From contig CM060201.1 in the NCBI GenBank assembly GCA_030562195.1, positions 29,556,067 to 29,620,066 of the forward strand: DNA of 64,000 bases. The letters run 5' to 3'. This DNA is from Nipponacmea schrenckii. Taxonomy: Eukaryota; Mollusca; Gastropoda; Lottiidae. Positions 27,421-48,345 of this stretch are shown here, piece after piece. The first letter of the stretch is position 1; the number at the start of each line of letters is the position of its first letter. A program made the position numbers and the translations under genes. The notes under the pieces are model-generated. The model saw only the letters and a list, made by a program, of their open reading frames with translations. It was not told the DNA's origin and did no database searches.

Positions 27421-28869
27421 CTGATAGCTATTTGGACAGATATGGCTGTACAGTACAGTACAGAATTTTATCCTAGCCATCCATTTTGGCATAATTACAA
27501 ATTACTGTTTGGCAGATTGCAAGATAATCCTTTTGACATCTTACATTTAGTTCTAACATCATAAGGCAATATGACCAAATCTCTGAATATATTTTCAGTT
27601 ACCAGTTTCAGGTTATATAATTTAGTTACCAAATGTTCTGAAAACAAATGTATTTTCAAAGTTATCAACTTTACATTCCACCTGTAGGCTACTGAAGTTC
27701 CAATTGTCAATTTTCAACTTGAAAAAAGTCGATTTAATTATAAGTTTGAAAATTTCACCCTTGCCTTCTTTGGGATATCTATTGTTGTTCAATGTCTGTT
27801 CCTTGATGTTTTGAGTAATCATTTAGAATTTAATCCAATCAGTGAGCCAGAAATCATTCAACTCTATGAAATAACAAGTGGTTTAGAAAAAAAGAAGCAG
27901 ACACATAAAGTAGAATCACTTCCACATTAAACAATAATCTATTGAGAAATCAATTCTACATAAATTCTTGCTGGAGTCTAAAACTTTATCATTTAAAGAT
28001 AATAAAAATGTTATTGGTGTCAAGGGATCACGTCCCTAAGTTGGGAGACCAGAATGAAGATCTGGTCACACTCTGGTAATTCCTCAAGAGATATAGCCTA
28101 GTATCAACCACTACTAAGGTTCTGGAGTTATTTAGTTTTCAGTAGCAATTAGTGTAAAATTGAAAGGTACAAAAAAGTAGGAACTTGAATCAGAATATAA
28201 TTTCAAATTGTAAATCTGAGAAAAGACAGGAAAAGGTGAAGGTCAGTCAATGTACACTAAAACAATTTATTAAGAACCGGAACCATTTGCAGAATGCTTG
28301 AACATTTATAATACACAACATTCATCCATATCATTCTGAGTGGTGAAAACGGGTTAAAGTATTTGAGACAAGTTATATTTTGATTTTGAAATAACAATAT
28401 TTAGACAAAAGATAATACTATATTCATTTGTGATTTGTTTACCTGCATAACTGACATGGGATAAAATGGTTTTAGAATGGCCGTGCACTATGTGTGTTTA
28501 ATTTCCATGTAGGAATCAAACAAAGTTTAGTACAATCTAACTTAATAGTCCGATTTACTATAGAGTATCTTGATACCCACAATTTTTTTTTAAAAAGACG
28601 AATTCTTCAATGAAATAAAAGATAAGAAGTTTTACATCAGACCATATACTGCATAATCCTGGGAAGAAATGTAGGTATCTCCTTAGGGAGACCTACTTAT
28701 CTAAAATATTTAATCAGGTACTATCAGTAGACATGATGGGTGTATAAGAGAGAACGCAATGACTTTACAATGGACTTAACTATACCAATGTAAATGTTAT
28801 AATAACTTACGAAAGGGCACAATAACAATACAGATTTATTTCTATCCCTATATATACGCAAACTTTTTA

Positions 28870-29215
28870 AAACTTCAAGGTATTGTAAAAAAAACTGAAA
28901 CTAAGTGTTTGATGGCGTCAGTTTTGCGAAAGCCTCATGTGATACAAGCCTACACTGACATCATCAATTTGCACTATTCCAGTTTTCTATCAGAAGTCTG
29001 TGATTCCTTTAGATCCGCGAGAACTAAGTGTTTGATGACGTCACAATTGCGAAGGTTTTATGTGATACAAGCACAACTCTGTAATTAGTGACGTCATCAA
29101 ACACTTATTTTAGTGGAACTATACACATCTACTTTAATCGGTGAAATTGATGTTATCAGTTTCCCTGATACACATAAAAAATAGAAAAACTCTTTGCCAT
29201 CTCTTTAATCTGAAA
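28870..29215. mobile_element. Palindromic dispersed repeat, family E (copy 1)
   Basis: Contains a perfect 20 bp inverted repeat, TAAGTGTTTGATGACGTCAC (29025-29044) against 29088-29107, with a 43 bp loop. An earlier partial unit (28900-28970) repeats 'aactaagtgtttgatggcg' and 'gcgaaagcctcatgtgatac'. Downstream 'gttatcagtttccctgatac' and 'ccatctctttaat' are shared with the other copies. Confidence 0.75.
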
Positions 29216-30467
29216 TCTGTTGTTAATGTATCCAGTAAAATTTTCATGAAAATTTCCTAAAAATTCAACATCTTTAGTTGCATTGATTTAGTGATGTCAA
29301 TTTTGCACATAAAATATGTCTTGTGTATCACCTCATATTCTTCACTTTTTGAAAACAAAGACTCTTTTATGGAAAGTTATTTGACCTTACTACTCAAAAA
29401 ATGGAAGAAAACCAGGAAAAAGAACTAAAGGTTGACATGATAATATAGGCTTAATGATGTTTGTGTTTCTACAGAGCCAAAAATATATAACAGCATGATC
29501 ATGTTAAGCTAAGATGAACGGTTGAGTAATAAACATTTAGTGAAAAAACATTGTTTATTTCAAGACTGTTACCATTGTTTATATTCAATAAAAACTAGAC
29601 AGGAGGTAGTATAGACTCTAGTGATACTAGCAGAAACAATTTCATTGTTTACTTCAACATTCTACTATGTTGACTCTGCTGCTATTTTCGTCTCTGAGAA
29701 AAAAGACAAAAAATTTCAGGGTAAATGTACTTGTTGAAAGACAAAGCTGCCATATATAACAACCATTGAACTAGTGGTTGGTATTGCCATTTTCTTTATT
29801 GCCATTGCCATTATTGCCAAATATAAATAACTGTGTGGATTTATGGAAAAGATATGAGCAATTGTAAAGTAATGTTTCCCTTACATATTCCATAGGATTC
29901 AAATAAAAAAATATCAAGCCTATGAGGTCCAAAATGTTTGGTAAATAGCATATTCTAAACTGTTTTCTGATAGAATTTACATCATTTTGGATACAATACT
30001 AATAATGAAATTTCACATACAACCCCTTTAATTAGATTCAATGTTCTGAATAATCAAACAATGTCAGAAGTTACACTATAAGAATGTTGGTAATAACATT
30101 ATTGAAGGTTTGATACCTGGTTTATTACAAGATTAAAGACAGATGTTAAGGAACCCCTCCAATCTTCTCTATCCGCTTTGAAGTTAAAATTTATTAACCA
30201 TACAGCCCTTCTCCATTTACACCAAATATTTAGATGAAATTGAGTATGTTTGTTGGTTTAAGAATGTAAAAGAACAAGATGGAAGTTGATCTGTAAATAT
30301 AAAGGGTAATGAAGCAAACCTAGCTAGATTCACCTGAGAAAAAATAATTAACCTGGCATTTATCAAGATAAAGTACGTGATTGTGTGGCTTTAATTGTTG
30401 TTGGTAGCTTGCTTTTACTCTAGCTAGGGATCTTGGGTAACATCTTGGTAAACATTAAAGGGACAAC

Positions 30468-30710
30468 TTCACCATTCGTTTGACCAATTACACCTTAGTC
30501 TCAGAAACAGAGAATGTTTAGATAAGCTATTCAGAAGTAGTGTTCATTATGAGCTTTCAAATCCATGTGAGACAAAAATTATCCACATTTGAAAGTTTAA
30601 ATGATGACTCGTCCTTTTTTTAGACTCTGCGATGTATAGTGAAGATATATATAGAAATATAAAGTCAATTCCTAGTTTGAGGTGTTTGTGAAGAAATTAT
30701 GTGACTTTCT
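30468..30710 (+). mobile_element. Dispersed repeat, family D ('attaaagggacaacttcacc')
   Basis: Starts attaaagggacaacttcacc (about 30459-30478), and a terminal block tcctagtttgaggtg lies near 30670-30690. Related segments occur at 38148-38285 and, in reverse, at 19010-19110 and 58495-58615. Boundaries approximate. Confidence 0.5.
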
Positions 30711-30804
30711 TGCAAGCTTTCCTTCTTTCCTTCCTTCCCTCTTGTCCCCAGGACCACAAAGCATTTCTGTAAGCATTGTAAAGTGTTTTCATTTCATATC
30801 CCAA

Positions 30805-30865
30805 ATACGAATTTTGACATCGTATTAACCTGCAGGCGTGGAAATGAAAACAAAGCATCCATAAC
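30805..30865 (-). repeat. Dispersed repeat, family F, antisense deleted copy
   Basis: The minus strand reads gttttcatttccacgcc, then gcaggttaatacgatgtcaa. It lacks the gggcttagttt centre present in the other copies. Confidence 0.4.
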
Positions 30866-31666
30866 AAGTGATTAATTTCATAGGCTAAATTTCCTAAAAA
30901 GATCCTATGGCCAATCTTGATTGGACAATTCTTATTACTTCCCTTATTTGTAATACCACAGACTTAAGGAAGTATGACGAATGGGGGTGTAGTTCGTACA
31001 CGATATATTCCATATGTATGTAATAATGTATCTTTGATACATGAAAATCAAACAAGAATTGATTTGGCTGGACCACAGACAAAATATTTCAAGAGGGCAA
31101 TATATACTCAATACTTCAACAATTCTCAATCTTGTATGATTTTATACGGGTGCATTTTGAAGTACTAGAATATTTAAAAGATCACATAATACATTTCCTT
31201 TATTCAAAGGTTTCATTTCTCAAAATAGAAACTACTTGTTTGTAGTAATTTCCATTGAAAATGTCAACAACATAGAAACTTCTATGAGAATATCATGTAG
31301 CTAAATAAAACAGAGTCTGCAGACGGAATTTTTCCCAGGGGATAATTTTCTAATAGGATCTTATTAGAATGAAATTGAAAATGAAAATCAAATATTTTTG
31401 AGACAAAATGAGTATTTTTTTCCCATTTAAAAATAGATCAAACACGATTGAATGTGATCTTACAAACTTAAAGGTCTTTACTTTCTTTTGACGTCTGGGA
31501 ATATTTTGTTACAAGAAGCCAAACCTCTGTCTCTCAATAAAATATCCAATATTGGTTATTTTTCATCATATTTATTTTGATAATTATAAGCTTACAAGGA
31601 TTATATTAGCGGTTACATTTTATACAATAGGAGGTAGAAATAGCTACTGCTTTTCACACCACTCCT

Positions 31667-32015
31667 ATGTCCCATCTGATGTTTCCTTTGTCCCATGTAA
31701 TGTTTCCTATGTCCCTTTGTCCCATGTAATGTTTCCTATGTCCCATGTAATGTTTCCTATGTCCCATGTAATGTTTTCTATGTCCCATGTGATGTTTCCT
31801 ATGTCCCATGTAATGTTTTCTATTTCCCATGTAATGTTTTCTATGTCCCATGTAATGTTTCCTACGGCCCATGTAATGTTTTCTATGTCCCTATGTCCCA
31901 TGTAATGTTTTCTATGTCCCATGTAATGTTACTTATTTCCCATGTAATGTTTCCTATGTCCCATGTATTGTTTCCTATGTCCCATGTATTGTTTCCTATG
32001 TCCCATGTGATGTTC
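31667..32015 (+). repeat. 21 bp codon-phased minisatellite
   Basis: About 16 units of atgtcccatgtaatgtttcc plus t. As 21 is a multiple of three, long open frames appear on both strands (MSHVMFP on plus, MGHRKHY on minus). No flanking splice or coding support exists, so they are not counted as genes. Confidence 0.9.
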
Positions 32016-32434
32016 AGCATGCCAGAATGTTTTTTATATCAATCAAAATATATAAGCCAAATGTTATTCTACATAGTGACCTCAAGAATAGACCTTATTC
32101 ATGTGTCGGCCAAATTGAATCCAGAAAGAGGCGCATAAAACAAACAAACAAAGGTAACAGAATGTCACTGCAGTTAAATCACCATCTGATATCTTCAAAG
32201 TATTCTCTTATACCACTAACTCAATACTAATCATATTATATTTTTAAAATCAGAGTGGATCAGGCTCTATAGTGAAGTTCTCTGTTAAATTTTACATTCA
32301 CAAAATTTCTGCTGTAGATTGAGTGCGTTTAGAAACGTCACTTAGGCTTTTCATTCATGTGATGTTGCCATCTTATCAATGGATGGCAGAATAAAATTTG
32401 TGTCTCAAAGGTGGGCAGCCACTTTCATAGGCCA

Positions 32435-32480
32435 AGTAGGTGCAGGAAAGTAGGACGTAAAACTTCATTCATATTAAAAA
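32435..32480 (+). mobile_element. SINE family 1, 3' end fragment (sense)
   Basis: taggtgcaggaaagtaggac followed by gtaaaacttcattcat matches the 3' end and tail of the 43241 SINE; the 5' part is missing. Confidence 0.6.
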
Positions 32481-33284
32481 ACATGGCTTGAATAAGGTCT
32501 ATATCTGGAATCCAACGACCTTAAACAAGCAACTGAAAAGATGAAAATCAAATCTCTCAATATACTTGCATACAAAGTTTTAAATTTATTTTGAATCTCT
32601 TTCAAAATTAAATATAAAAACTCAAAGCCAAACCTTTCAAACCTGCTGTTATTTTGAAAGAAAAGAAATATGCCACTTAAAAAATTACTACCAATTATTT
32701 CTTACATTATTGAAAGAAATTCTAATTTGAATCAAATCCTTGACAGTTTTTATATTACTTTATATCCTACAAAAAATGGTTTTCATTAAAACTTTTTTTA
32801 AAACAGCTAAAAATAGCAGCAGCAGCTAATAACTTCTTGTGTAGAAAACTAAGTTAATTTTAGTTGGTTTTTTTTTTTTCATTTAGAGAAACCTTTTTAA
32901 AATGAATCTATTTAAGTTCTTGTTTTTTAGTACAGGTAAAAATGTTATGCCAAAAACTGAAAGTATCTTCTGTTGTAAAGAGCCAATAGGTTGAATGTGT
33001 GTCTGTTATTGAAGGTGATGCTGAATGCATTCAAGTCACACAAAAATTCAAAACGTGAGCTGATGCAAAAATGCAGAATGCTAAATACTAGAATTTCTCT
33101 TTAAATACCATTCCTAGCCCTATTGCCCTTTCCAATACCAGTAATTTAAAATTACCATTTTTCTTACTTTCCCATCTGAACAAGCCCTGGTTAATTAAAA
33201 ACATGGTTCATGTTAAAGAAGTGGGATGATATTTTGTATAGTTAAGTTTCCTCTTCCCATTGACCAGCAATTTGCTGATACTAA

Positions 33285-33645
33285 CCGCATTTCCACTTAG
33301 AATTGTGAAGTAAAGCTAGCTTTAAAGCCAACTTTATTGTCGAACACGCTGTGTTTCCACTGGTTTATCTGCTTCCTAAACCACTTTAGTCTCAATCTAA
33401 AATGTGGCATTTAATTGACAGTTCGCGATGTAAAAGACTACCGATGTTGTGCCTGCGACCGTAAAATTAGTACTTCTCTATTGTCCAACGAGAAAAAGCC
33501 GGGTTTTTGCGTTTCCACTTGTTTAAAAAGCCGGCTTTACAGCTAGATTTCATTTGGCACCCTGATAAATTGCCGAACGCATAAAGGTTGTTTTCAGTTC
33601 CTGAAACATTGTGGAAACACAGAAAAGCTAGCTTAACATGGTTAC
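33285..33645. repeat. Fold-back element-like patch with 'gtttccact' motifs
   Basis: gcatttccacttag, gtgtttccactggt and gcgtttccacttgt repeat. The left part agtaaagctagcttt (about 33310) faces 'gtggaaacacagaaaagcta' (33610-33630) on the right. Palindromic aagccggctt lies inside. GC content is above the surroundings. Probably a decayed DNA transposon; the family is unknown to me. Confidence 0.45.
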
Positions 33646-34574
33646 TGTTACCCTTCATAAATTTGGATCCTGTGTACATGAAATAGACTACAACCCTGGA
33701 ATATGAATAAGCTCCCAAAAAGATGTTAGGACCAACTTTCCTTTTATACATTTGAAATTCAAAGGAAGGCATGACTTTGGTAAAGCGTTGCATACATAAA
33801 GATTGACTTAAGTCTATCTTAAGTCAAGGTTAAGGTTAAATATGAGCTCTTTGGAATTGCAATTAACTATCCCCTGTGTGACCTTACAAGCAATATACAT
33901 CATGCAATATCTCTGCTTGTACCATAAAAAAGGCACCATAATGTAACTAATGAAATGATTCAATTTATTGCCAAAATAGACTGTACCTAAAAAATCTGAC
34001 CAACCAAATAAGCATGAAATCAGAAGTGGTATTTTCTCTAATGAAAGTGTCAGGTTATTAGATTGGCTTGTGATCTAAGCTAGGCTAGTAAATATAGGTC
34101 AGCAGTAGTAAAAGATGGTAGAAGAAATCAATAGATATCATCAATAATTCTCTCTTACAATGAAACAGAAACATGTCAACTTTTTATTTCTTTAGATACA
34201 CATAAATGCTACTTCCTCTATAATATTGAATTTTTAAATTTTCATCTTGAATTTTAAAGTGCCTGATTTTGAGTAGTGCTGGGTATAGCCAATCATGGCA
34301 TAATACATGGGTCATAATATGATACATATAGCAATATGGGGAAGTGGGGTGAATGAACACTTTTTTCTTCAAAGTTTCAATAAATTGGTTAATAACTTTA
34401 TAACTCTGAAAATTGGTAATGTAGTTGTAAAGGAGTGGTTAATGTCCAGTGTCCACTGTCCACAACAATTTCAGTAAAGTCAGTAAAAACAAATAGGTGA
34501 TTTCATTTACCAACTAACATGAATCCCAACTTTTTTTTTAAACAATGCTGATACAGTATAGTATTGATACACGA

Positions 34575-35000
34575 CCTTTCAAGCATTTCAGGAACATCAT
34601 TTATAAGCATTTGATTAAAATCCAAAGAAATATAGATATATATATAGGAGCAACTTCAGCATATAGAACAACACTTTACAAGCATTTGAATAAAATCCAA
34701 AGCAAACTAAACATATTGGAGTAATTTAGATATATAACATTTTTTAAAATTTGAATAAAATACAATAATATAGGACAACTTTAGTTTTTAAAGGAATATC
34801 ACTTTTATAAGCATTTGAAAAAAATTCCAAAGCAAATAAATATATTGGAGCAATTTTAAAAAGATTATAGAACATTATTTAAAAAGCATTTAATAAAATC
34901 CAAAGAATCTAGGAACAACTTTATATTTAAGGTATATCATTTATAAGCTTTTGAATAAATTCCAAAGCAATATATAGGAAAAACTTAATAATTTAATGAA
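34575..35000 (+). repeat. Degenerate about 80 bp tandem repeat
   Basis: 'tataagcatttgaataaaatccaaag' and 'ataggagcaacttt' recur about six times, at roughly 34598, 34676, 34745, 34810, 34885 and 34945, with many indels. Confidence 0.75.
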
Positions 35001-38000
35001 AGCACTTAAATTAAAGGGGCATGAATAAACCTGAAATTTTTTAGGAAATTAAATGTCTAATATACACTTAAAAAATTTAATAAATTCAAAAAATTTAAAT
35101 AGGAGAAACAAGATTTGGTATGAAACTAAAATAGACGTTCTATAAAATAAACCTAAAAACTTATTCATCCCTTATTATCACTGTTATTTACTAAATTAGA
35201 ATTACATGTTCAATGAGATAAAAGTCTCACCAAGAATGTTATCATTAACTTCCCCCTTTAAATTTATCTTTTAAAAAACATCTTATATTATGATTCCCTT
35301 ATAAATCACATGTCCTTTATATTAAATTGTTGGTTTTTGAGGGCTAAATTCCCTATAGGTTTCTCTTAACTATCCATTTATAAAACCTGATATTTAACAA
35401 TATTGAAGATTCAAAAAGACAACATGTCCTTTAAAAAATATTTTACATAATCTAGGGGTTGTTACTTTAACTATATTTGCATATCCATCTGATGAAAGCT
35501 GGATAAACAATGGTTACAAGTTTAAAATATGTAGACATTTTCTGTACAATCTGCTAGATTTTGGAACACCTAGCCCTAAGGTTGCTTTAATATTTGGCAA
35601 TTTTCACATCTTTTGAGTCCATAGTTTGAAATATTGCAATAAAATTTGTAAAAACATTTTCTGAAAGAATGGAGATTTTGATCACCTCTTCGCTAATGAT
35701 GACTGCAAATGTGATAATGTAATTTTCCTAACATAGATTACCCTATTCTAAAAGTGATCTTAAAATATGCACAGAAAGGAATGAGTTTCTCATTTTTGTC
35801 CCATTTAAACAAAACCCTTATAAGGTTTTTCTTTTGCCTTCTGACCTGCATTACCAAAGGCTAACCAGGTTGATAAATAAATGCAAGAAGCCCTGTCTAA
35901 ATTGAAGAAAAAAATGCCCTATTTTGAATACCAACGGTAATATTGATTTTTGTCAAATGCTAAAAGGATTGTCTAAATATTGCTTTCATGTTATGATGTC
36001 CTAATCAATTATATCTGCTGGGCCAAAATTTTATATTTTGGAATCGCAAATAAGACTTTTGCCATTGAACGTATGCAGACTAGGTTTTTATTCTGAAAAT
36101 GCTGCAAAACAATTACAATCTCGGGCGAATATTAAATATAATATGAGAGGAAACTTACCCCTTTAAGAATGAACCTATCAATTGAATAGGTTTTTATCTG
36201 CTATAAATTTGAAATAATACTTTATAATCCTTTAATTAGTGATAGGGAATATTAGAACCAGAAAAAAACCTTTAAGAATGATTGACTGTAATATGGTAAC
36301 ATACTAAAATTTGGGAAAAAAAAAATTTATTCTTTAAATTAAGTGACAAGTGTTATTGTGATAGTATTCCTTTACTGGCCCAAAGATAAATTTCCCTTTA
36401 CTGGTACAGAGTAATTTAAATTAGGGAAAAAAAATACCGGGATTTTCAACTTTCTCAGTTTGACTTGTGAAAAAGTAAATCCTATATTTTCTGAAAATTT
36501 TAATTTTTAAAAAGACGGGTTTCGCCATCTAATTTCTCAGTTGGATTTAAAGTCATCGAAACGCATTTAATAGTTCAAATGACGACCCTCATTTCTTAAG
36601 ACCATGCATAAAGACCATATAGAAATTATATTAAGTTCCTAATTTGAAATTTTGTGAAGTTCAAATAAAATTTTTCCCTTTTTAAAGGCCCTATTTAAAA
36701 AATATAGTATTTATCCAAAAAAAACTTCCTCGAAAATGACGAAAAGTGCGAATGAAAAGTTTTTAGGATTTTAGAGGTAAAAATTCTCTTCTGATATCGT
36801 ACAATATAACTAAAAACCTTTAAACATTCTTTGTAATTGCAAATGTGATGAATTTTCTCTGTATCCTAATCTAAAATCTGGTATTGAAATGGATATGTAC
36901 AGATAATAAATCCAGTTTTATCTAACCACAATCCTTTAATGTATTGAAGTCATATATATGTACAATAGATGGATTGGTTTTTCTAGATTGTAACCATGAA
37001 TAATATTAAATCAAGGTGTAAAACCCAATAGTCGGATGGGTATTTACTAGATTGTGGTTACTTGTTATAATAAAATACCAGGTTGTACTATTGTCTATAG
37101 TCACCTGTTTACTAGATTATCCTACTTCAAATTTAATATTTCTGGGACCTATTGAGCTAAATTTCTTCCTGTCAGAAATAAATGAATGGAGTTTACATTA
37201 ACTTGATTGGCTAACTATAGACTAAAATTTCTTGCAAAGTGAGAAATGAAAATTTGAAGGGAAAGTTTCTGTGATTAATTGTAAAAACAGGCCCCTCATG
37301 AGCAATAACAAATTTTTAGAACAGTATTTAAGGATTTAAATTTCCCAATTCTTTGAAAGTTAACATATTCAGTTCTTTGAAATCAAATTGAATTTTGCCT
37401 AATAAAAAAATTGAATCATATTGAATTTTATTTAAAAAACATTACATTTCAATACCAAGAAACATTTTTATCCCCTCATGGTTCAACTGATTTTAAAAAT
37501 TTAAAATTGGTTCCTTTATTTAATACTTTTTCTGATTGATAACTTTATTAGCACATGTGTTTAAAGGGGGAAAACTTTACTCACATGTGTTCAAACTGGG
37601 AAATATTCAAATAAGACAATATTTTATTGGACATGATTTTGTACTGTATTTCTGTAAATTACCAATTATATACTAACATTTGGCAAGAATGACATATATT
37701 AGCATAAACACAGAATTTTTCACTATGACAAAAGCCCTGACATCTTCCCCGCATGAAATATTGCTATCAATTATAAATGATTCCCATAATATTCTTCCTT
37801 TTCATTAAATGTTTGACTCATACACTAATCTCCAAATATTTACTTAAATAATAAACAATTTCATCAACAATTAGATTGCTTGCACAAATCACACACACAA
37901 ACAAACTAACAATGATAATACAGAATTAACAAAGAAATTAGGCATTGTAAATGAAAATGGTATCATCAGTTCAAAATTACAACTAATCAAATAATCCCTT

Positions 38001-39504
38001 CAGCATTTCAGACTTCATTGTGATTTATTTCAAGGCAAATGTTCTAGAAGATATTTTTTTACCTCCTAATAACAAAAATCACAAACAAACATACCAAGAC
38101 AAATTTTGGACTAACACAAAGACAACGGTACGTTTAAATTCAATCTTACATTTAAAGGGACAGATTCACCATTTTCTGAAGTTGACTTTTGGTCTTAAAT
38201 ACTACTTAAGAGTCCTCAGATTTACAGAATGCATGAAAATCTCATGATTCATTCAAAAAAATACCTCAAACTAGGAATATAACTTCAGGGTTTTCCCCAA
38301 ATCACAGTCTTTAAGAAATGACAATTCTGGACAAGCATGGACTTGGAAGTTTAAATTTGGATGTTGAGCATTGAACACTATTGCTGATTATCTCAATTCA
38401 AATATTTTTGTTTGTATGATTTGTAAAACTAATAATGAACTAGCCCCTATAAAGATTCTAATTGATCAATCTCTCTCTTAAATCCAGTAATTTTGAATAC
38501 ATACAACATAAAAATAAGATAATCATTTCAAACAATCAAATTTGTAGAATGACCTTCTATTTCAGTCTACAAGGCAACTATGTCAGTGCCACTGCAGCAG
38601 GGTCTATTTTTAAACCTTAATGAGCTCAAAGATTATTTCCATTGACTGAATTCTTTGATGTTTGTGTCAACAAACCATCACATGTCTGACTGTATAAATA
38701 AGGAATATTGATATTTCTAACAATGGCGCTAACAGAAGATATATCTGTCAGTCTGTTAGTAAATGGTACCATTGTTAACTTATTATCTATTTCTACTATT
38801 GATCTTTTATCGTTTGACTAAAACAAAAGAGATTCACATGACAGTTTTCACTGAAAAATCTTTGTGTCATTTTGATGGCTAGGGGGGGTTTTAAAAAAAC
38901 GCCAGCCTACCTACCTGCCCGCACGTAAAAAATAAATGTACAGGCCGCTTGAGGCAGGTACATTTTAAAAGCAGTCCATCTCCAGTGTAGGAGATGCGCG
39001 TTGCTTCAAAAAAAATCCTAATACAACTTAGTTTTGGATCCGTCATTCAGAATTCCAAATTGATTTTCTATCATACACAAATTTAAGGCAAAAGTGCTAG
39101 TCTGCCCTTAGTCACATAAGGAAAGCTGAGGCGAAAAAATGGGGTTGTGAACAGATCAAACACAGACAAGAACATAGTTCATGTCATGGTCTGGAATTGA
39201 GGGTGAAGTACAGGTACTGTATGCTAAAACAATGTTATCACTTACAAGCGAAATAAATTTTATTTCGTAAGAAATATCAGATCAAAAAATGGTTATTTTA
39301 ACTCCTAAACTGCAATGTTATTCTTCTTAAATTAAAACTCACTCTGAATTAGGACACTAACTTTTGTCATGTTAAATGAAATTATGTTTAAGTTGGCTAA
39401 TACAAATATATTGAAATTCAGGTTAAATATTGATTTCATGAAACAATTTATCTACTGTTATATATTGTACATATAATCAACATACAATGAATGTAATGAT
39501 ATCA
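35001..39504. other. AT-rich stretch with a GC-rich pocket
   Basis: Mostly featureless, AT-rich, with the family D copy at 38148. At 38884-39005 a GC-rich pocket holds ctacctacctgcccgcacgt, an inverted pair aaatgtac/gtacattt and a hairpin catctcc-agtgta-ggagatg. Nature unknown. Confidence 0.4.
38148..38285 (+). mobile_element. Dispersed repeat, family D (short copy)
   Basis: tttaaagggacagattcacc at the left, and tacctcaaactaggaat (reverse of tcctagtttgaggt) at the right. It looks like an internally deleted, fold-back version of the family. Confidence 0.5.
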
Positions 39505-40138
39505 AACTTCTGAAATGTACAGTAATGAAAATGTTCAAAGTAATTTAAGCATGTATTATGTATGCTTAAAAGTTAACAGTAATTTCAGTACCAATATTAA
39601 ATGTGAAATGTAATGCTATGAATGTTAACAGTAATTTTAGTACCGGTACTAGATGTGAAATGTAATGAAAATGTTAACAATAATTTAAGTACTATACAAG
39701 TTTGTAAATGTTCTGAGAATGTTAACAATGATTAAATACTGCACCTGTATGTGAAATGTAATGAAAATGTTAACAGCAATTGAAGCACTGTATGTAAAAT
39801 GTAATGAAAATAATTATTGCAGTATGTGAAATGTAATGAAATTGTAATGAAAGACATAATTACAGTAATTTAAGTATATGAAATTGTAATGAAAGACATA
39901 ATTTTCAGTAATTCAAGTATTTGAAAATGTAATGAAAGTCATATTTACAGTTATTTAAGTATATGAAATGTAATGAAATTGTAAAATTGACATATTTACA
40001 GTTATTCAAGGGAAACATGTGAAATGTAATGAAATTGTAAAAGACATATTTACAGTTATTTAAGTAAACATGTGAAATGTAATGAAATTGTAAAGACATA
40101 TTTACAGTTATTTAAGTAAACTTGTGAAATATACAGGT
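39505..40138 (+). repeat. About 50 bp tandem repeat ('gtgaaatgtaatgaaaatgt')
   Basis: About 12 units. The left units contain 'gttaacagtaattt'; the right units contain 'aagacatatttacagttatt' and 'taagtaaac'. The array ends 50 bp before the donor side of the ARHGAP39 WW exon. Confidence 0.85.
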
Positions 40139-40187
40139 TAATTGTAATTATTTAGTTGTAAGAGTTGAAGAAGAAAAATAAAACTTA

Positions 40188-48036
<7,849 letters not shown>

Positions 48037-48120
48037 CGCTGGCTTCTCAGTTAACCCAATAATCCAATTATGATCACATAGTTTAACAATAACCTGCTAA
48101 TCGTATCCAAATAAAACATT

Positions 48121-48345
48121 TGTCCGCCATGTTTGTTACGGCGTTCGGTAGCGATTTGACGTTTCGAACACTTGTGCTAATATATACCCATAATTACTTA
48201 ATATTTTGGAATTACTAATTTCAATCGTTTAAAAATTAATATAATGCATATATTTCCATAGTTTTCATGAAATTAACTGTTTTTATAAGCCGGAAGTAGC
48301 AGGTGCCCGTTTGCGAGACTGGAATATATTGTACTTCCGGTTCAG
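48121..48345. promoter_or_regulatory. Candidate bidirectional promoter between ARHGAP39 and the ABCB gene
   Basis: CpG-containing sequence (gcgttcg, gtttcgaac, cccgtttgcgag) sits just upstream of the ARHGAP39 start exon in an otherwise CpG-poor region. It holds CCGGAAGT (48290-48297) and, 36 bp on, its mirror ACTTCCGG (48333-48340). Both are ETS/GABP-type sites. A CCGCCATGTTT motif (48124-48134) reads AAACATGGCGG on the minus strand and resembles a YY1 site. ETS and YY1 sites are common in TATA-less animal promoters. The transcription start sites themselves cannot be placed. Confidence 0.55.

Noticed and set aside
31552..32138. Open frames on both strands in the 21 bp repeat
   Set aside because: The unit is a multiple of three and stop-free; frames on opposite strands cannot both be genes, and neither has gene context.
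33467..33793. 108-codon minus-strand open frame
   Set aside because: Overlaps a fold-back repeat patch; no domain recognised.
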